The position numbers and the translations under genes were made by a program. Positions 7,715-16,254 of a stretch of 64,000 bases of DNA are shown here, piece after piece. The notes beneath the pieces were generated by a model. The model was not told the origin of the DNA, ran no database searches, and worked only from the letters and a program-made list of their open reading frames with translations. Numbering within the stretch: the stretch's first letter is position 1; every line of letters starts with the position of its first letter. This DNA is from a candidate division KSB1 bacterium (GTDB taxonomy: Bacteria; Zhuqueibacterota; Zhuqueibacteria; Thermofontimicrobiales; Thermofontimicrobiaceae): the NCBI GenBank assembly GCA_034506395.1, contig JAPDPQ010000006.1, forward strand, positions 124,001 through 188,000, read 5' to 3'.

Positions 7715-9505
7715 CTAATCCTGATACATTTTATCGATGATATCCGCGTATTTCTGAGCCACGACCTTGCGCTTGATCTTCAATGTCGGTGTCAATTCAT
7801 CATCGGCGATGGTGAACTCTTTCGGCATAAGGGTGAACTTCTTGATCTGTTCGAACCGCGCCAGGTCTTTAGTGAGATTTTGAACATCCGCCTCAACCAG
7901 AGCATAAATTTTGGGATGCTTGACCAAGTCTTCGATGTCCGAATAGCTGATCCCATTGACCTCGGCGTACTTTTTGATCGCCTCGAATTTGGGAACAATA
8001 AGCGCCGTGAGGTAATTGCGTCGGTCTCCCACTACCATCACTTGTTCGATATAAGGGCTGGTGACCAATAGATTTTCGATCGTGGCAGGGGTAATATTCT
8101 TGCCGCCCGAGGTCACGATGATGTTCTTCTTGCGGTCGGTGATGTAAAGGAAGCCGTCTTCATCCAATAGGCCGATATCGCCGGTGTGGAGCCAGCCATC
8201 GGGATCGATGGTTTCGGCCGTGGCCTCGGGATTTTTATAATAGCCTTTCATGACATGGGGACCACGGGTAAGCACCTCACCATCCTCGGCGATCTTGACT
8301 TCGACTCCAGGGATTGCAGGACCCACGGAGCCAAATTTAAAATTGTCCTCACGGTTGACCGCAATGACTGGTGAGGTTTCTGTTAGACCATAGCCTTCCA
8401 AGATCAGAATGCCAGCTTTATAAAAGAATTCTGCAATCTCTTTTGGAAGCGGGGCTCCTCCGGAAACGAAGAAACGCAGCCTCCCTCCTACTCGCTCCTT
8501 CAATTTGCTGAAAACCAGCTTATTGGCCAGATTATGTTTGAATTGGAGCAAGCCAGATACTTTGCCTTTGGCTTTGGCCTCGACAAACTTTTCACCTGTT
8601 TTGATCGCCCACCAAAAGATCTTCTTTTTGAGTGGTGAGCCGGCTTCGGCATTTTCAATTACGCGGGCATAAATCTTCTCGAACAACCTCGGCACGCTGG
8701 TCATCAGGGTCGGCTTGACCTCCATCAGATTTTGCGCGACGGTATCGACACTCTCGGCATAAGCGATTGTAGCGCCAGCGCCGATCGCTGTAAAATGGCC
8801 CGCCATTCGTTCGAAGGAGTGACATAGCGGCAAGAACGACAGGAAAGTATCGGTCTCATCCGCCTTAATGACTTCGAGAGCGGCTTTCACATTAGAAAGC
8901 AAATTATTGTGGCTCAACATCACACCCTTAGGCGCCCCGGTTGTTCCTGATGTATAAATAATGCCACAAAGATCATCTGGGGTAATTTTTTTGATCGCTG
9001 CTTCATAGTAGCCAGGTTGCTTTGCCTCAAACTCCTTTCCCAGTTGATAAAGTTGCTGAAACGGGATCATCATTTCATGCTGAGCGCTATTTTGGTCCAT
9101 GTAAATGATCTTTTGCAGCGCTGGCAAATTGTGAACTATGGTGAGGACTTTTTGCTGCAGCTCTGCCGTGGATACTATGATCATTCTTGAACCAGAATCC
9201 TTGAGGATATATTCCACCTGTTGCGGTGTAATGGTAGGATAGATGGGGACATTGGTTGCGCCCAGGGATAAGATGCCAAAATCAGCGATTGCCCATTCGG
9301 GACGGTTTTCAGACATGACGGCGATCCGATCCCCTGCCGTTACCCCAAGAGAAGCTAATCCCAATGCAAAATTTTTTACGCGCTCCCCGAGTTCCTGGTA
9401 GGAAAAGCCCTCATATTTTCCTGCCACTTTATACATCAACGAAGTTTTTGCCCCGTGTTTCGCCACCACCTCCCATAACATCTCAACCAAATTTTTTGCT
9501 TCCAT
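7715..9505 (-). CDS. Long-chain acyl-CoA synthetase (AMP-forming)
   Basis: 596 residues from the ATG at 9505, which follows a perfect GGGAGGAGC site; the frame stays open for 52 more codons upstream but without family similarity. ANL-superfamily motifs are clear: 'IIYTSGTTGAPKGVMLSHNN' (P-loop), 'GYGLTETSPV' (A5), 'WLHTGDIGLLDEDGFLYITD' (A7/A8) and 'RKKNIIVTSGGKNITP'. The overall pattern, including the insertion before the GYGLTE motif, fits the FadD15/ACSBG-type long-chain ligases. It activates fatty acids or related carboxylic acids to CoA esters in the cytoplasm or at the membrane. It is followed by a strong terminator and then by the dehydratase genes. Confidence 0.92.
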   Translation of the reverse strand: MEAKNLVEMLWEVVAKHGAKTSLMYKVAGKYEGFSYQELGERVKNFALGLASLGVTAGDRIAVMSENRPEWAIADFGILSLGATNVPIYPTITPQQVEYILKDSGSRMIIVSTAELQQKVLTIVHNLPALQKIIYMDQNSAQHEMMIPFQQLYQLGKEFEAKQPGYYEAAIKKITPDDLCGIIYTSGTTGAPKGVMLSHNNLLSNVKAALEVIKADETDTFLSFLPLCHSFERMAGHFTAIGAGATIAYAESVDTVAQNLMEVKPTLMTSVPRLFEKIYARVIENAEAGSPLKKKIFWWAIKTGEKFVEAKAKGKVSGLLQFKHNLANKLVFSKLKERVGGRLRFFVSGGAPLPKEIAEFFYKAGILILEGYGLTETSPVIAVNREDNFKFGSVGPAIPGVEVKIAEDGEVLTRGPHVMKGYYKNPEATAETIDPDGWLHTGDIGLLDEDGFLYITDRKKNIIVTSGGKNITPATIENLLVTSPYIEQVMVVGDRRNYLTALIVPKFEAIKKYAEVNGISYSDIEDLVKHPKIYALVEADVQNLTKDLARFEQIKKFTLMPKEFTIADDELTPTLKIKRKVVAQKYADIIDKMYQD

Positions 9506-9971
9506 TGCTCCTCCCAAAATAAGATGAATAACGAACAATTGTTTTGAATGTAAGAAATTGCCACGTTCGATCGCTTCTAACTTTGTTAGATCGGATGAAA
9601 TGCTCGCATGAAATTCGGGCGAAACCGCATAAGCCCAATTGCATGAGATGAAACGGATCAAGGCCTTTTTTGCGACGCACAGATCCTTTAGACCATCGAT
9701 CCACTTCTGAAAGCCGCTTGATAAGATTTAAGGACATCGACATGATAAAACAATTGTAGGCAACCGCAAAGATGAAAAATTAAATTACTTTTCAATATAA
9801 AAATCACATTGAAAAAATCAAGCAAAATTTCTGAATGGTGATTCAGTGATCAACGAGATATTATGCTCATCACTGAATCACCGATTACTGATTACTGATT
9901 ACTGATCACTGATGACTGATTACTGCCCACTGATCACTGCCCACCCAATACAGGCGTGAGACCCTTGAGCT
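9506..9971. other. Intergenic region between the GH172 gene and the acyl-CoA ligase
   Basis: 466 bases. It carries the hairpin and heptamer tandem array at 9842-9942, then AT-rich sequence and the presumed promoter zone of the ligase, in which I could not identify convincing -35/-10 boxes. Confidence 0.5.
9842..9942. repeat. Hairpin followed by an ACTGATT heptamer tandem array
   Basis: TTCAGTGAT (9842-9850) pairs with ATCACTGAA (9869-9877), a 9-base-pair stem with an 18-base loop. From 9887 to 9942 the heptamer ACTGATT is repeated eight times with variants ACTGATC, ACTGATG and ACTGCCC. The array reuses the sequence of the stem, so it may have grown from it by slippage. No spacer structure, so not CRISPR. 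Confidence 0.8.
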
Positions 9972-11069
9972 TTAGATGACTTCCAAATAATCCCGATCTG
10001 GAAGCTTGGGAAATGGAGCATGAGGTTCAGCTTGATACCAGAAGGCGACAGAGGAGATATCATCTTGCAGCGGGAGATACCGCGCGGGTTGTTTACCCAT
10101 CTGAGTCCGCCAACCCAAAGCTTGGATTGTTACGCGAAGGTCTTGTTCAAAGCGGATGGGATCCATGATATGCCAGCGATAAAGACCGAAACGGGTATTG
10201 GCACGGGTAAAGCCATCAGGACGAATCACCTGGGGCATGCCAGAATATGCAGCAGAAAACTCACAGTATTGTCCCTCAGGGAAGACAAATCCCCAGGCCC
10301 CGCCAAAATAGTCTTCTGTGCCAGTGCCGCAGATCGTCGGGAAATCTTTATCCCCATCGAGATAGAATTTGATCTCTCCTTCGCCCCACCAGCCATTATT
10401 ATTAACGCCCCAGGCCATATAGGTGCCAACATAATGACCCTGACCATTCACGCCGTCCAGCAATGTATGCACTTGCTTATAAGGCAGTGGATTGTTTCTC
10501 CGCCATTGGGCGTGAAAATAGCCGACATCTTCAGGGACATCGGTCAATGTATATGTAATTTGGTAGAAGAAACCTTCAATTTTTTCTTCGCTGAGGCTTT
10601 CAACTGTGATTTTGGCAGATTTTCGGAACGGCATTTCCCAATAGCAATTAAATCCCCCCACAGGATTCGCAGCGACAGCCAACGAATTGACCAAACAGGG
10701 CAAGCACCAACCGTTGCAGAAGAAATCCCCAATCGGGACCTCGATGGAAGGAGTTGGCTCGTCATCCCAGTAAAATCGAAGCACGATTCGCCGCCATTCT
10801 TTTGGGCTTACCGTCATCCAAATATGTTGGATTGCACCGGGACCTTTGATGTCCGCCAGCGTAACCGTGCTATTGGGCTCCAGATTAATACAAGGCGAAA
10901 CTTTCCAGCCCTGTCCCAGATCGCGAGCCGCATGAGCTAGGGCACCAACGGTCGCCATCCCGCCTTTTCCCTTCGCACCAGTAAAATTTTCTGCACTGAT
11001 AGACCGCGTCTGCGCGTGCGAGAGTCGTGATAAATTACCCAGATGCAAATTTAATCCATTGAATTGCAT
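9972..11069 (-). CDS. DUF2961 / glycoside hydrolase family 172-like protein
   Basis: 365 residues. The N-terminal 'SISAENFTGAKGKGG', the 'GPGAIQHIWMTV' strand, 'LRFYWDDEPTPSIEVPIGDFF' and the highly conserved 'GTGTEDYFGGAWGF' (about residue 250) are typical of DUF2961. Members of this family (GH172) act on fructofuranose or arabinofuranose glycans using conserved glutamates; the Glu in TEDYF and the one in 'CYWEMPF' are candidates. There is no signal peptide, so this copy is probably cytoplasmic. The start is fixed by GGAGGAGATATA just upstream. It lies about 150 bases after the response regulator on the same strand. Substrate unknown. Confidence 0.85.
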   Translation of the reverse strand: MQFNGLNLHLGNLSRLSHAQTRSISAENFTGAKGKGGMATVGALAHAARDLGQGWKVSPCINLEPNSTVTLADIKGPGAIQHIWMTVSPKEWRRIVLRFYWDDEPTPSIEVPIGDFFCNGWCLPCLVNSLAVAANPVGGFNCYWEMPFRKSAKITVESLSEEKIEGFFYQITYTLTDVPEDVGYFHAQWRRNNPLPYKQVHTLLDGVNGQGHYVGTYMAWGVNNNGWWGEGEIKFYLDGDKDFPTICGTGTEDYFGGAWGFVFPEGQYCEFSAAYSGMPQVIRPDGFTRANTRFGLYRWHIMDPIRFEQDLRVTIQALGWRTQMGKQPARYLPLQDDISSVAFWYQAEPHAPFPKLPDRDYLEVI

Positions 11070-11222
11070 TATATCTCCTCCGAATTATTTATCCTATATC
11101 TTGAATCAAAAACAGATTGTTCTGGCCTTTCTTTATTCCAATAATCCACAATTCCGCGCCCCCTCCTCTCCTAATCCCGAACAATTTTCTCGACTCATGC
11201 TTTGCGAGCTTTTTAAGTTAAT

Positions 11223-11915
11223 TTAATCCACCTTGATCCGATATCCGAATCCCTTCACAGTCTCCACAAAATCAGCCCATTGACCCAATTTTTGGCGCAG
11301 CCGGCGCACGTGGACATCCACGGTGCGGGGATCTCCGTAATAGTCGAATCCCCATACCTGATCCAATAGTTTATCTCGCGACAGCACCCGGCCATTGGCC
11401 TGGATGAGCGCCTTCAGCATGAGGAACTCCTTGGGCGTTAAGTCGACAAGTTGATCGTTAATTGTCACTTGATGCTTGGAAAAATTCACCACGAGATCGC
11501 CATATTGATAGACTTTATCTTCATCGCGAAGATGCCGGCGCAATAGCGCTTTTACCCGGGCGATGACCTCTTTGATCCGAAATGGCTTGGTGATATAATC
11601 ATCAGCGCCTTGTTCCAGGCCATGCAGGATGTCCATCTCCTCAGACCGTGCGGTGATCATAATGATCGGCAGATTGGCAGTGGCCTCCTCATTGCGAATC
11701 GATCGCATCACTTCCATGCCACTTTTTCCTGGCAACATTAAATCAAGCAACACCAAATCTGGCGGCGAAGCAAGAATGGCCTCCACCCCTTTTTTGCCAT
11801 CGTTAAAAACCTGAACATCAAAGTCCTCTTGCTTCAAATTGTAACTCAGGATCTCGCAGATATCTGAATCATCTTCGATGATAAATATTTTTGCACTCAT
11901 ACTTATGCAATCCAT
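11223..11915 (-). CDS. OmpR/PhoB-family response regulator, no partner kinase nearby
   Basis: 230 residues. The receiver domain (about 7-125) has the acidic pair 'IEDD', the phospho-acceptor Asp in '[13 protein letters not shown]', the Thr in 'IIMITARS' and the Lys in 'DDYITKPF'. The C-terminal winged helix (about 135-228) ends in '[17 protein letters not shown]' and 'VKGFGYRI', the DNA-binding signature. A second in-frame ATG at 11900 would remove five residues and gives a start closer to most homologues; neither start has a strong ribosome-binding site. No sensor kinase is in the window. The next gene downstream is the GH172-like protein, which may or may not be co-transcribed. Confidence 0.93.
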   Translation of the reverse strand: MDCISMSAKIFIIEDDSDICEILSYNLKQEDFDVQVFNDGKKGVEAILASPPDLVLLDLMLPGKSGMEVMRSIRNEEATANLPIIMITARSEEMDILHGLEQGADDYITKPFRIKEVIARVKALLRRHLRDEDKVYQYGDLVVNFSKHQVTINDQLVDLTPKEFLMLKALIQANGRVLSRDKLLDQVWGFDYYGDPRTVDVHVRRLRQKLGQWADFVETVKGFGYRIKVD

Positions 11916-12059
11916 AAATTAACTTTCGTCGACCTCTTGAGCTTATCTATTGCCGCTGCATCAAAAGACTGGCGGGAAGTTCCTCGTAAGGACCATTGCT
12001 TCGATGCCTTGAAAAATTGGGAAAAGCCTGAATTGAATTAGATACCGTCATGGAAAAAG

Positions 12060-12078
12060 ATTCCTGCATTGCAGGAAT
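12060..12078. repeat. Intergenic palindrome ATTCCTGCAT/TGCAGGAAT
   Basis: A 9-base-pair inverted repeat with one-base centre, followed by GACA. It resembles the element at 4795-4820 and is likely one of many dispersed intergenic palindromes in this genome. The final judgement needs the rest of the genome. Confidence 0.45.
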
Positions 12079-12114
12079 GACAATAATGCTATCATTCTGA
12101 TTTTTGTAACAAGA

Positions 12115-12987
12115 CTAAATTAAGATCCCATCATTCCAGCCAAGCTTGATGAGCTCAATCTGGTTCCAATCGCTCACCCCAACTTTATGCTTTTCGCCAG
12201 CGAGACGGATGTGCTTCGGAGTGGTTTCCAGCTCGATTTCTTGGCCGAAATGCTCCAATCTTTTCGCTTGGATCAATTTCAATCCAACAGCATCGGCCGC
12301 AACGGCATCGGTGCTGACGATTAGGCCATTGTAGCGCCATACGTACCTCTGATCGAAATGATGCGGGCCGCGACCGTGGAACTGAGGGGTGAGGGCGCAT
12401 AAGATGTTCAATCGGATTTTGCCCTGAACCTGGGGCAATTTCAACAGCAATCCGAGATCGGCGCAACTATCAGGGTGATAGTCAGGCCAGCGTTCCCCAA
12501 AAGTGATCAGATTTTTAATGCAACCACCAATACCCGCCCAATAATGGGTTCGCAATGGCCGAGTGTTGATCAAGGCAGTCGCCCGCTGAAATACAGGATC
12601 GTTTCTCACCCCGCGATCATTAAATGCGATGTTCTCCGCTGCCACGCCCACATCCTGCAACCTTTGCTTGATGGCAGCTTCCAGTTCCGCCGGCGTGGGC
12701 AGAAAGCGCCACACATTGGTCTTTATGCCGACGACATCGCTCGGATCGATCAGTTTCTTCCAGCCGGCCAGTGGGTCGGTTTGCTGTGTTAATGCCATGA
12801 CTGCATCATCCAGCATCTTGGCAATTATTTCTTTATTGACCTGGGAATTTTCATCAACAGCTAATTGGTGGCGCACTAGGACAACCCTGGCTTTTTTCGC
12901 CTGGTTCAATGGAATTCCCAGCGCTATTCCCATCGCCGCCGCGGCTGTCCCTCGCATGAAATCTCTGCGCGTCATTTTCTCGCTCAT
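12115..12987 (-). CDS. DUF362 domain protein with Tat signal
   Basis: 290 residues from the ATG at 12987, preceded by AAGGAGAACC; the frame is open 37 codons further upstream but without a site. The N-terminus 'TRRDFMRGTAAAAMGIALG' is a twin-arginine signal, indicating export of a folded protein. The body matches DUF362 proteins, which are often annotated as iron-sulfur or cytoplasmic scaffold proteins of unknown function: 'VGIKTNVWRFLPTPAELEAA', 'NDRGVRNDPVF', 'GGCIKNLITFGERWPDYH', 'VSTDAVAADAVGLKLI'. No CxxC ferredoxin clusters are seen here. It follows the DUF6599 gene by 134 bases on the same strand and the two may be an operon. Biochemical role unknown. Confidence 0.8.
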   Translation of the reverse strand: MSEKMTRRDFMRGTAAAAMGIALGIPLNQAKKARVVLVRHQLAVDENSQVNKEIIAKMLDDAVMALTQQTDPLAGWKKLIDPSDVVGIKTNVWRFLPTPAELEAAIKQRLQDVGVAAENIAFNDRGVRNDPVFQRATALINTRPLRTHYWAGIGGCIKNLITFGERWPDYHPDSCADLGLLLKLPQVQGKIRLNILCALTPQFHGRGPHHFDQRYVWRYNGLIVSTDAVAADAVGLKLIQAKRLEHFGQEIELETTPKHIRLAGEKHKVGVSDWNQIELIKLGWNDGILI

Positions 12988-13121
12988 CTCGGTTCTCCTT
13001 CTGACCTTAATTTCAATGTACAATCCCACCGCACGTTGATCAGATTCGTCACACGACATAGAAATTGAATTGCGATTGTCTTTCTGGCGTCCGAGCACTT
13101 CCTTTCGTCTTGATCACGCCA

Positions 13122-14009
13122 CTATTGCCCTCGTAAAGAGGTTATCACCCGCTCCAAGAGCTCATCAGCCCAGATCTGATCTGGCGCATCAAAAACGATC
13201 ATCACATATCTGTCCCAGACCTTGGTCAATGTCCATTTGCCCTCTTCTGTCTGGGCGGCTGGATTGGAAATTGCTTCTGGGAGATATTCGGTCAAAAACG
13301 CGGTATGAGCTTTCTTCGCTTTTGAACGATCAGGGTAGCGGATGAGAAGCAGAAGGCTTCTGGTGGCATTGATCTGATAGGGAGCTAATATGGCATCGGT
13401 CTTCTGATCCAGTTTTAAAATATTTTCGGTGGAGAGAAAATATTGCCGATTGAGCACCTGATGGCTGTGAAAGAAGCGGATTCGATTCTTGATTAAGTTC
13501 TCTCTTGGCAAAAATTTTAACATTGGCGGTGGCTCGCCAATCTGGGGAATAGCATTTGCGACGCTCTGTGCAAGCGCCAGAACTGCCGGCCGAGCTTCCT
13601 GCTCATCGCCGATCGCCAAGATCGATACAAAATATTGGCCTTTCCAAAAGCGCAAAAGACCTCCGCCGTACTCTGAATCCTGCCCAATTCCGACATCCTC
13701 ATCTTGACGCTCTGCTGAAAAGATGCCGAAAGCATCCTGGGCTGAACCCATGTTATATATTCCCAACTCGATGTCGGGAGCCCCGGATTTGCTAAATCGT
13801 CGCACTATCGCCTCCCGAAAATCATATGTTAAATACAACTCGGCACCGCCATCAATGTAATCATACAGCGTTTCTCGATCATACGCTTCATCTGGCTGCA
13901 CCGCCTGCCAGCCGAGGATCTCCTTTGGGAGGGATTCGATCATATCCATTGGGATTCCTTTCGCTCCCGCCATCATAAAAGCGAAAAAAAGTATCGCTGA
14001 GTTTGTCAT
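13122..14009 (-). CDS. Exported DUF6599-like protein
   Basis: 295 residues starting at the second of two nearby ATGs, which has AAAGGAA at the right distance (the first ATG sits directly on that site). A short hydrophobic signal peptide 'SAILFFAFMMAGAKG' is followed by 'YDYIDGGAELYLTYDFREA', a hallmark of the DUF6599 family, and by 'DAFGIFSAER'. Members occur in secreted or periplasmic contexts, often near DUF362 proteins, and have no known activity. The DUF362 Tat protein follows on the same strand, so a shared envelope function is plausible but is inference. Confidence 0.75.
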   Translation of the reverse strand: MTNSAILFFAFMMAGAKGIPMDMIESLPKEILGWQAVQPDEAYDRETLYDYIDGGAELYLTYDFREAIVRRFSKSGAPDIELGIYNMGSAQDAFGIFSAERQDEDVGIGQDSEYGGGLLRFWKGQYFVSILAIGDEQEARPAVLALAQSVANAIPQIGEPPPMLKFLPRENLIKNRIRFFHSHQVLNRQYFLSTENILKLDQKTDAILAPYQINATRSLLLLIRYPDRSKAKKAHTAFLTEYLPEAISNPAAQTEEGKWTLTKVWDRYVMIVFDAPDQIWADELLERVITSLRGQ

Positions 14010-14529
14010 TTGCATTTCCTTTGGACCCGCTATCGAAAAAATGATCTCTTCTTACCCCCTCTTGTCAGTTTTACAAATCAAACAATCATAAAGCAGCGCG
14101 ACTATCATTTGATCCGATACTCAATTGGGTAATTGTGCTGGATTAATTTGACCGAAATCTTTTGTTGCACTGATAAACCAATTTTGCTGAAAATTATAAT
14201 CAAAAAAAATGTAAGAAGCAAGCTAAAATTTGTCCAAATCGATCGGCCAAGGCCTCTTAGTGATCGCAATCATGAGAAGCAACTTGAGTTTGTTTTGACA
14301 ATTACAGCCCATAAATATCATTCCCAGTCGATCGATGTTCTTAATGCCTTGATGAAACTTTTGGTCCTTTTGGGATTTTAACAATTTCACATCAACCCAA
14401 TTAGTTTATAATTCGTCCTCGCCGATCCTTTATATTGGCATCCTTCAGCGGGTCGGAGTGAGCGGTTTTCTAATCTGGCAGGGATCTATCTCATTTCAAA
14501 TTAGATTCTAAACCGATAAGGGAACAGTT
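14010..14529. other. Divergent intergenic region
   Basis: 520 bases between the DUF6599 gene (minus) and the CoA-binding protein (plus). It must hold promoters for both. A TATAAT at 14407-14412 lies about 120 bases upstream of the plus-strand gene but without a good -35 box. No RNA gene or credible open frame was seen. Confidence 0.4.
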
Positions 14530-14952
14530 ATGACTGATCTCGAAAAAATGATGCAATTCTGGAAAAAAAGGCATTTGGCGCTGTTTGGCTTTTCTCGAAA
14601 TCCAGCCCGTGTGAGCCGTCAAGTCTATGACTTGCTGATCAGTAACGGATACCATATCTATCCCATCAATCCGAATGCTAATCAGATCGACTCCATCAAA
14701 TGCTATCGCTCGTTGGATGAGATCCACCAAGAGTTGGAAGGAGCGATCATTATCACTAATCCCACTATTTCCCTCGAAGTGGTCAAGCAATGCCATCAAC
14801 GAGGCATAAAAGAATTCTGGTTTCAATTAAACACCATGGACGATGCGGTCAGAGAATATTTGAATAAAAATGGGCTCAGTTATTTTTACAACTGTATTCT
14901 GATGAATCCGCACCTGTTGAGGAGCGCCAGCTCCATTCAGCGCGCTACATAG
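14530..14952 (+). CDS. CoA-binding domain protein (YccU-like)
   Basis: 140 residues forming a single Rossmann-like CoA-binding domain as in the N-terminus of succinyl-CoA synthetase alpha. Visible are 'HLALFGFSRNPARVSRQVYDLL', 'YPINPNANQI', 'ITNPTISLEVVKQCHQRGIKEFWFQ' and the terminal 'YNCILMNP'. Stand-alone members are widespread and of uncertain function, perhaps CoA or acyl-CoA sensing. An AAGGGAA precedes the ATG. It is followed 295 bases later by lactate dehydrogenase on the same strand. A minus-strand frame overlapping it is a shadow. Confidence 0.85.
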   Translation: MTDLEKMMQFWKKRHLALFGFSRNPARVSRQVYDLLISNGYHIYPINPNANQIDSIKCYRSLDEIHQELEGAIIITNPTISLEVVKQCHQRGIKEFWFQLNTMDDAVREYLNKNGLSYFYNCILMNPHLLRSASSIQRAT

Positions 14953-15247
14953 TGTTTGATTCTTTCTCTCGGAAACGCTCAAGCTTTTATCAGTTGGAGG
15001 TGATGAAATTGACCCAGATCGATTAGCTGAAATTTGAGATGAGCACGAGTTTTAAGCAGAGTTATTACGGCGCTTTGATCTTCCTCGGAAGTCTTGCTGA
15101 GCGTTCTGCTGAATGTTGATCGTGACATTTAGTTAATGATGCTACGGGTCGCCTTAAATATCGGTCATAATTTTTCTTTTGCAATGCATTTCAATTTGAG
15201 CAGGCATACCGAGCAGTGATTGGTCTAATGTACTGGCGAGGTTGATA

Positions 15248-16207
15248 ATGGAGCAAAAATTAACATTAAAGATTTGTATCGTTGGCGCGGGACAGGTAGG
15301 ATCAACTTTTGCGTACGCGCTTTTAATCAGGGGATTGGCATCGGAGATCGTATTAATTGATATCAATCGGGATCTGGCTGAAGGACAGGCACAGGATTTA
15401 AGTCATGGTCTCCCGTATGTTCATCCGACTCGGATTTATGCTGGCACTTATGCAGATTGCGCTGATGCCGATATTGTAGTTATCACCGCAGGTGCGGCTC
15501 AGAAACCAGGCGAATCCCGACTGGATTTGACCCACCGGAACGTTGAAATTTTTCGAGGCATGATCCCTGAAATCGCACAATACAACCGCCACGCCATTTT
15601 TATCATTGTCTCTAATCCAGTCGATGTGCTCACCTACGCGACGATCAAATTTTCTGGCTTTGCGCCCAACCGTGTTATCGGAACGGGAACCACATTAGAC
15701 AGCGCGCGATTTCGATTTCTATTGAGCCAGCACTGCGGTGTGGACCCGCGCAATGTTCATGCTTATATCATTGGGGAGCATGGCGATAGCGAGGTACCAG
15801 TCTGGAGCCTCGTACACATCAGCGGCGTTCAACTGGATCAGTTCTGCAAGAAATGTACGCGCGGTTGTTCGATGGAGATGAAACAGCGGATTTTTGAGGA
15901 AGTTCGAACGGCTGCCTATCACCTGATCGAGAAAAAAGGAGCTACCTACCACGCCATTGGGCTGGCGACGCTAACCATGGTCGAAAGCATCGTAAGAGAT
16001 CAAAAAAGTATCCTGACCATCTCAAGTTATTTGGAGAATTATCTTGGCCTCTCCGACGTTTGCCTCAGTGTGCCAACAATCGTCAGCCGCCAGGGTGTTG
16101 TGTCTCAGATCGAATTGCCATTGTCCAGCGAAGAGCTGGATGGATTGCATCGCTCTGCTCAAGTGATCAATTCAGTATTGCGGCAAGTCGCGTTAAAATC
16201 AGGGTGA
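15248..16207 (+). CDS. ldh: L-lactate dehydrogenase
   Basis: 319 residues starting at an ATG preceded by GAGG; an in-frame TTG two codons earlier lies inside that site. It converts pyruvate and NADH to L-lactate. Seen in order: the NAD-binding loop 'IVGAGQVGSTFAYALL', Asp of 'VLIDINRD' selecting NAD, the active-site loop 'AGAAQKPGESRLDL' in which Gln (not Arg) at the specificity position favours lactate over malate, 'SNPVDVLTYA', 'GTTLDSARFRFLL' with the substrate-binding Arg, and the catalytic His in 'IGEHGDSEVPVWS'. The length and motifs are complete. It runs convergently toward the patatin gene with a 47-base gap. Whether it is allosteric cannot be told. Confidence 0.93.
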   Translation: MEQKLTLKICIVGAGQVGSTFAYALLIRGLASEIVLIDINRDLAEGQAQDLSHGLPYVHPTRIYAGTYADCADADIVVITAGAAQKPGESRLDLTHRNVEIFRGMIPEIAQYNRHAIFIIVSNPVDVLTYATIKFSGFAPNRVIGTGTTLDSARFRFLLSQHCGVDPRNVHAYIIGEHGDSEVPVWSLVHISGVQLDQFCKKCTRGCSMEMKQRIFEEVRTAAYHLIEKKGATYHAIGLATLTMVESIVRDQKSILTISSYLENYLGLSDVCLSVPTIVSRQGVVSQIELPLSSEELDGLHRSAQVINSVLRQVALKSG

Positions 16208-16254
16208 GGGAACAATGAAGATCTGAGGAACGAATTCGATATCCAAATTATCGA

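Noticed and set aside
9887-9942. CRISPR array
   Set aside because: The units are seven bases long and contiguous, without spacers; no cas genes nearby.
10020-10940. Plus-strand frame of 306 codons
   Set aside because: It is antisense to the GH172-like gene, whose protein motifs are clear; the frame is a shadow.
15248-16207. Malate dehydrogenase
   Set aside because: The specificity position in the active-site loop is Gln (AQKPGESR), as in lactate dehydrogenases, not Arg.
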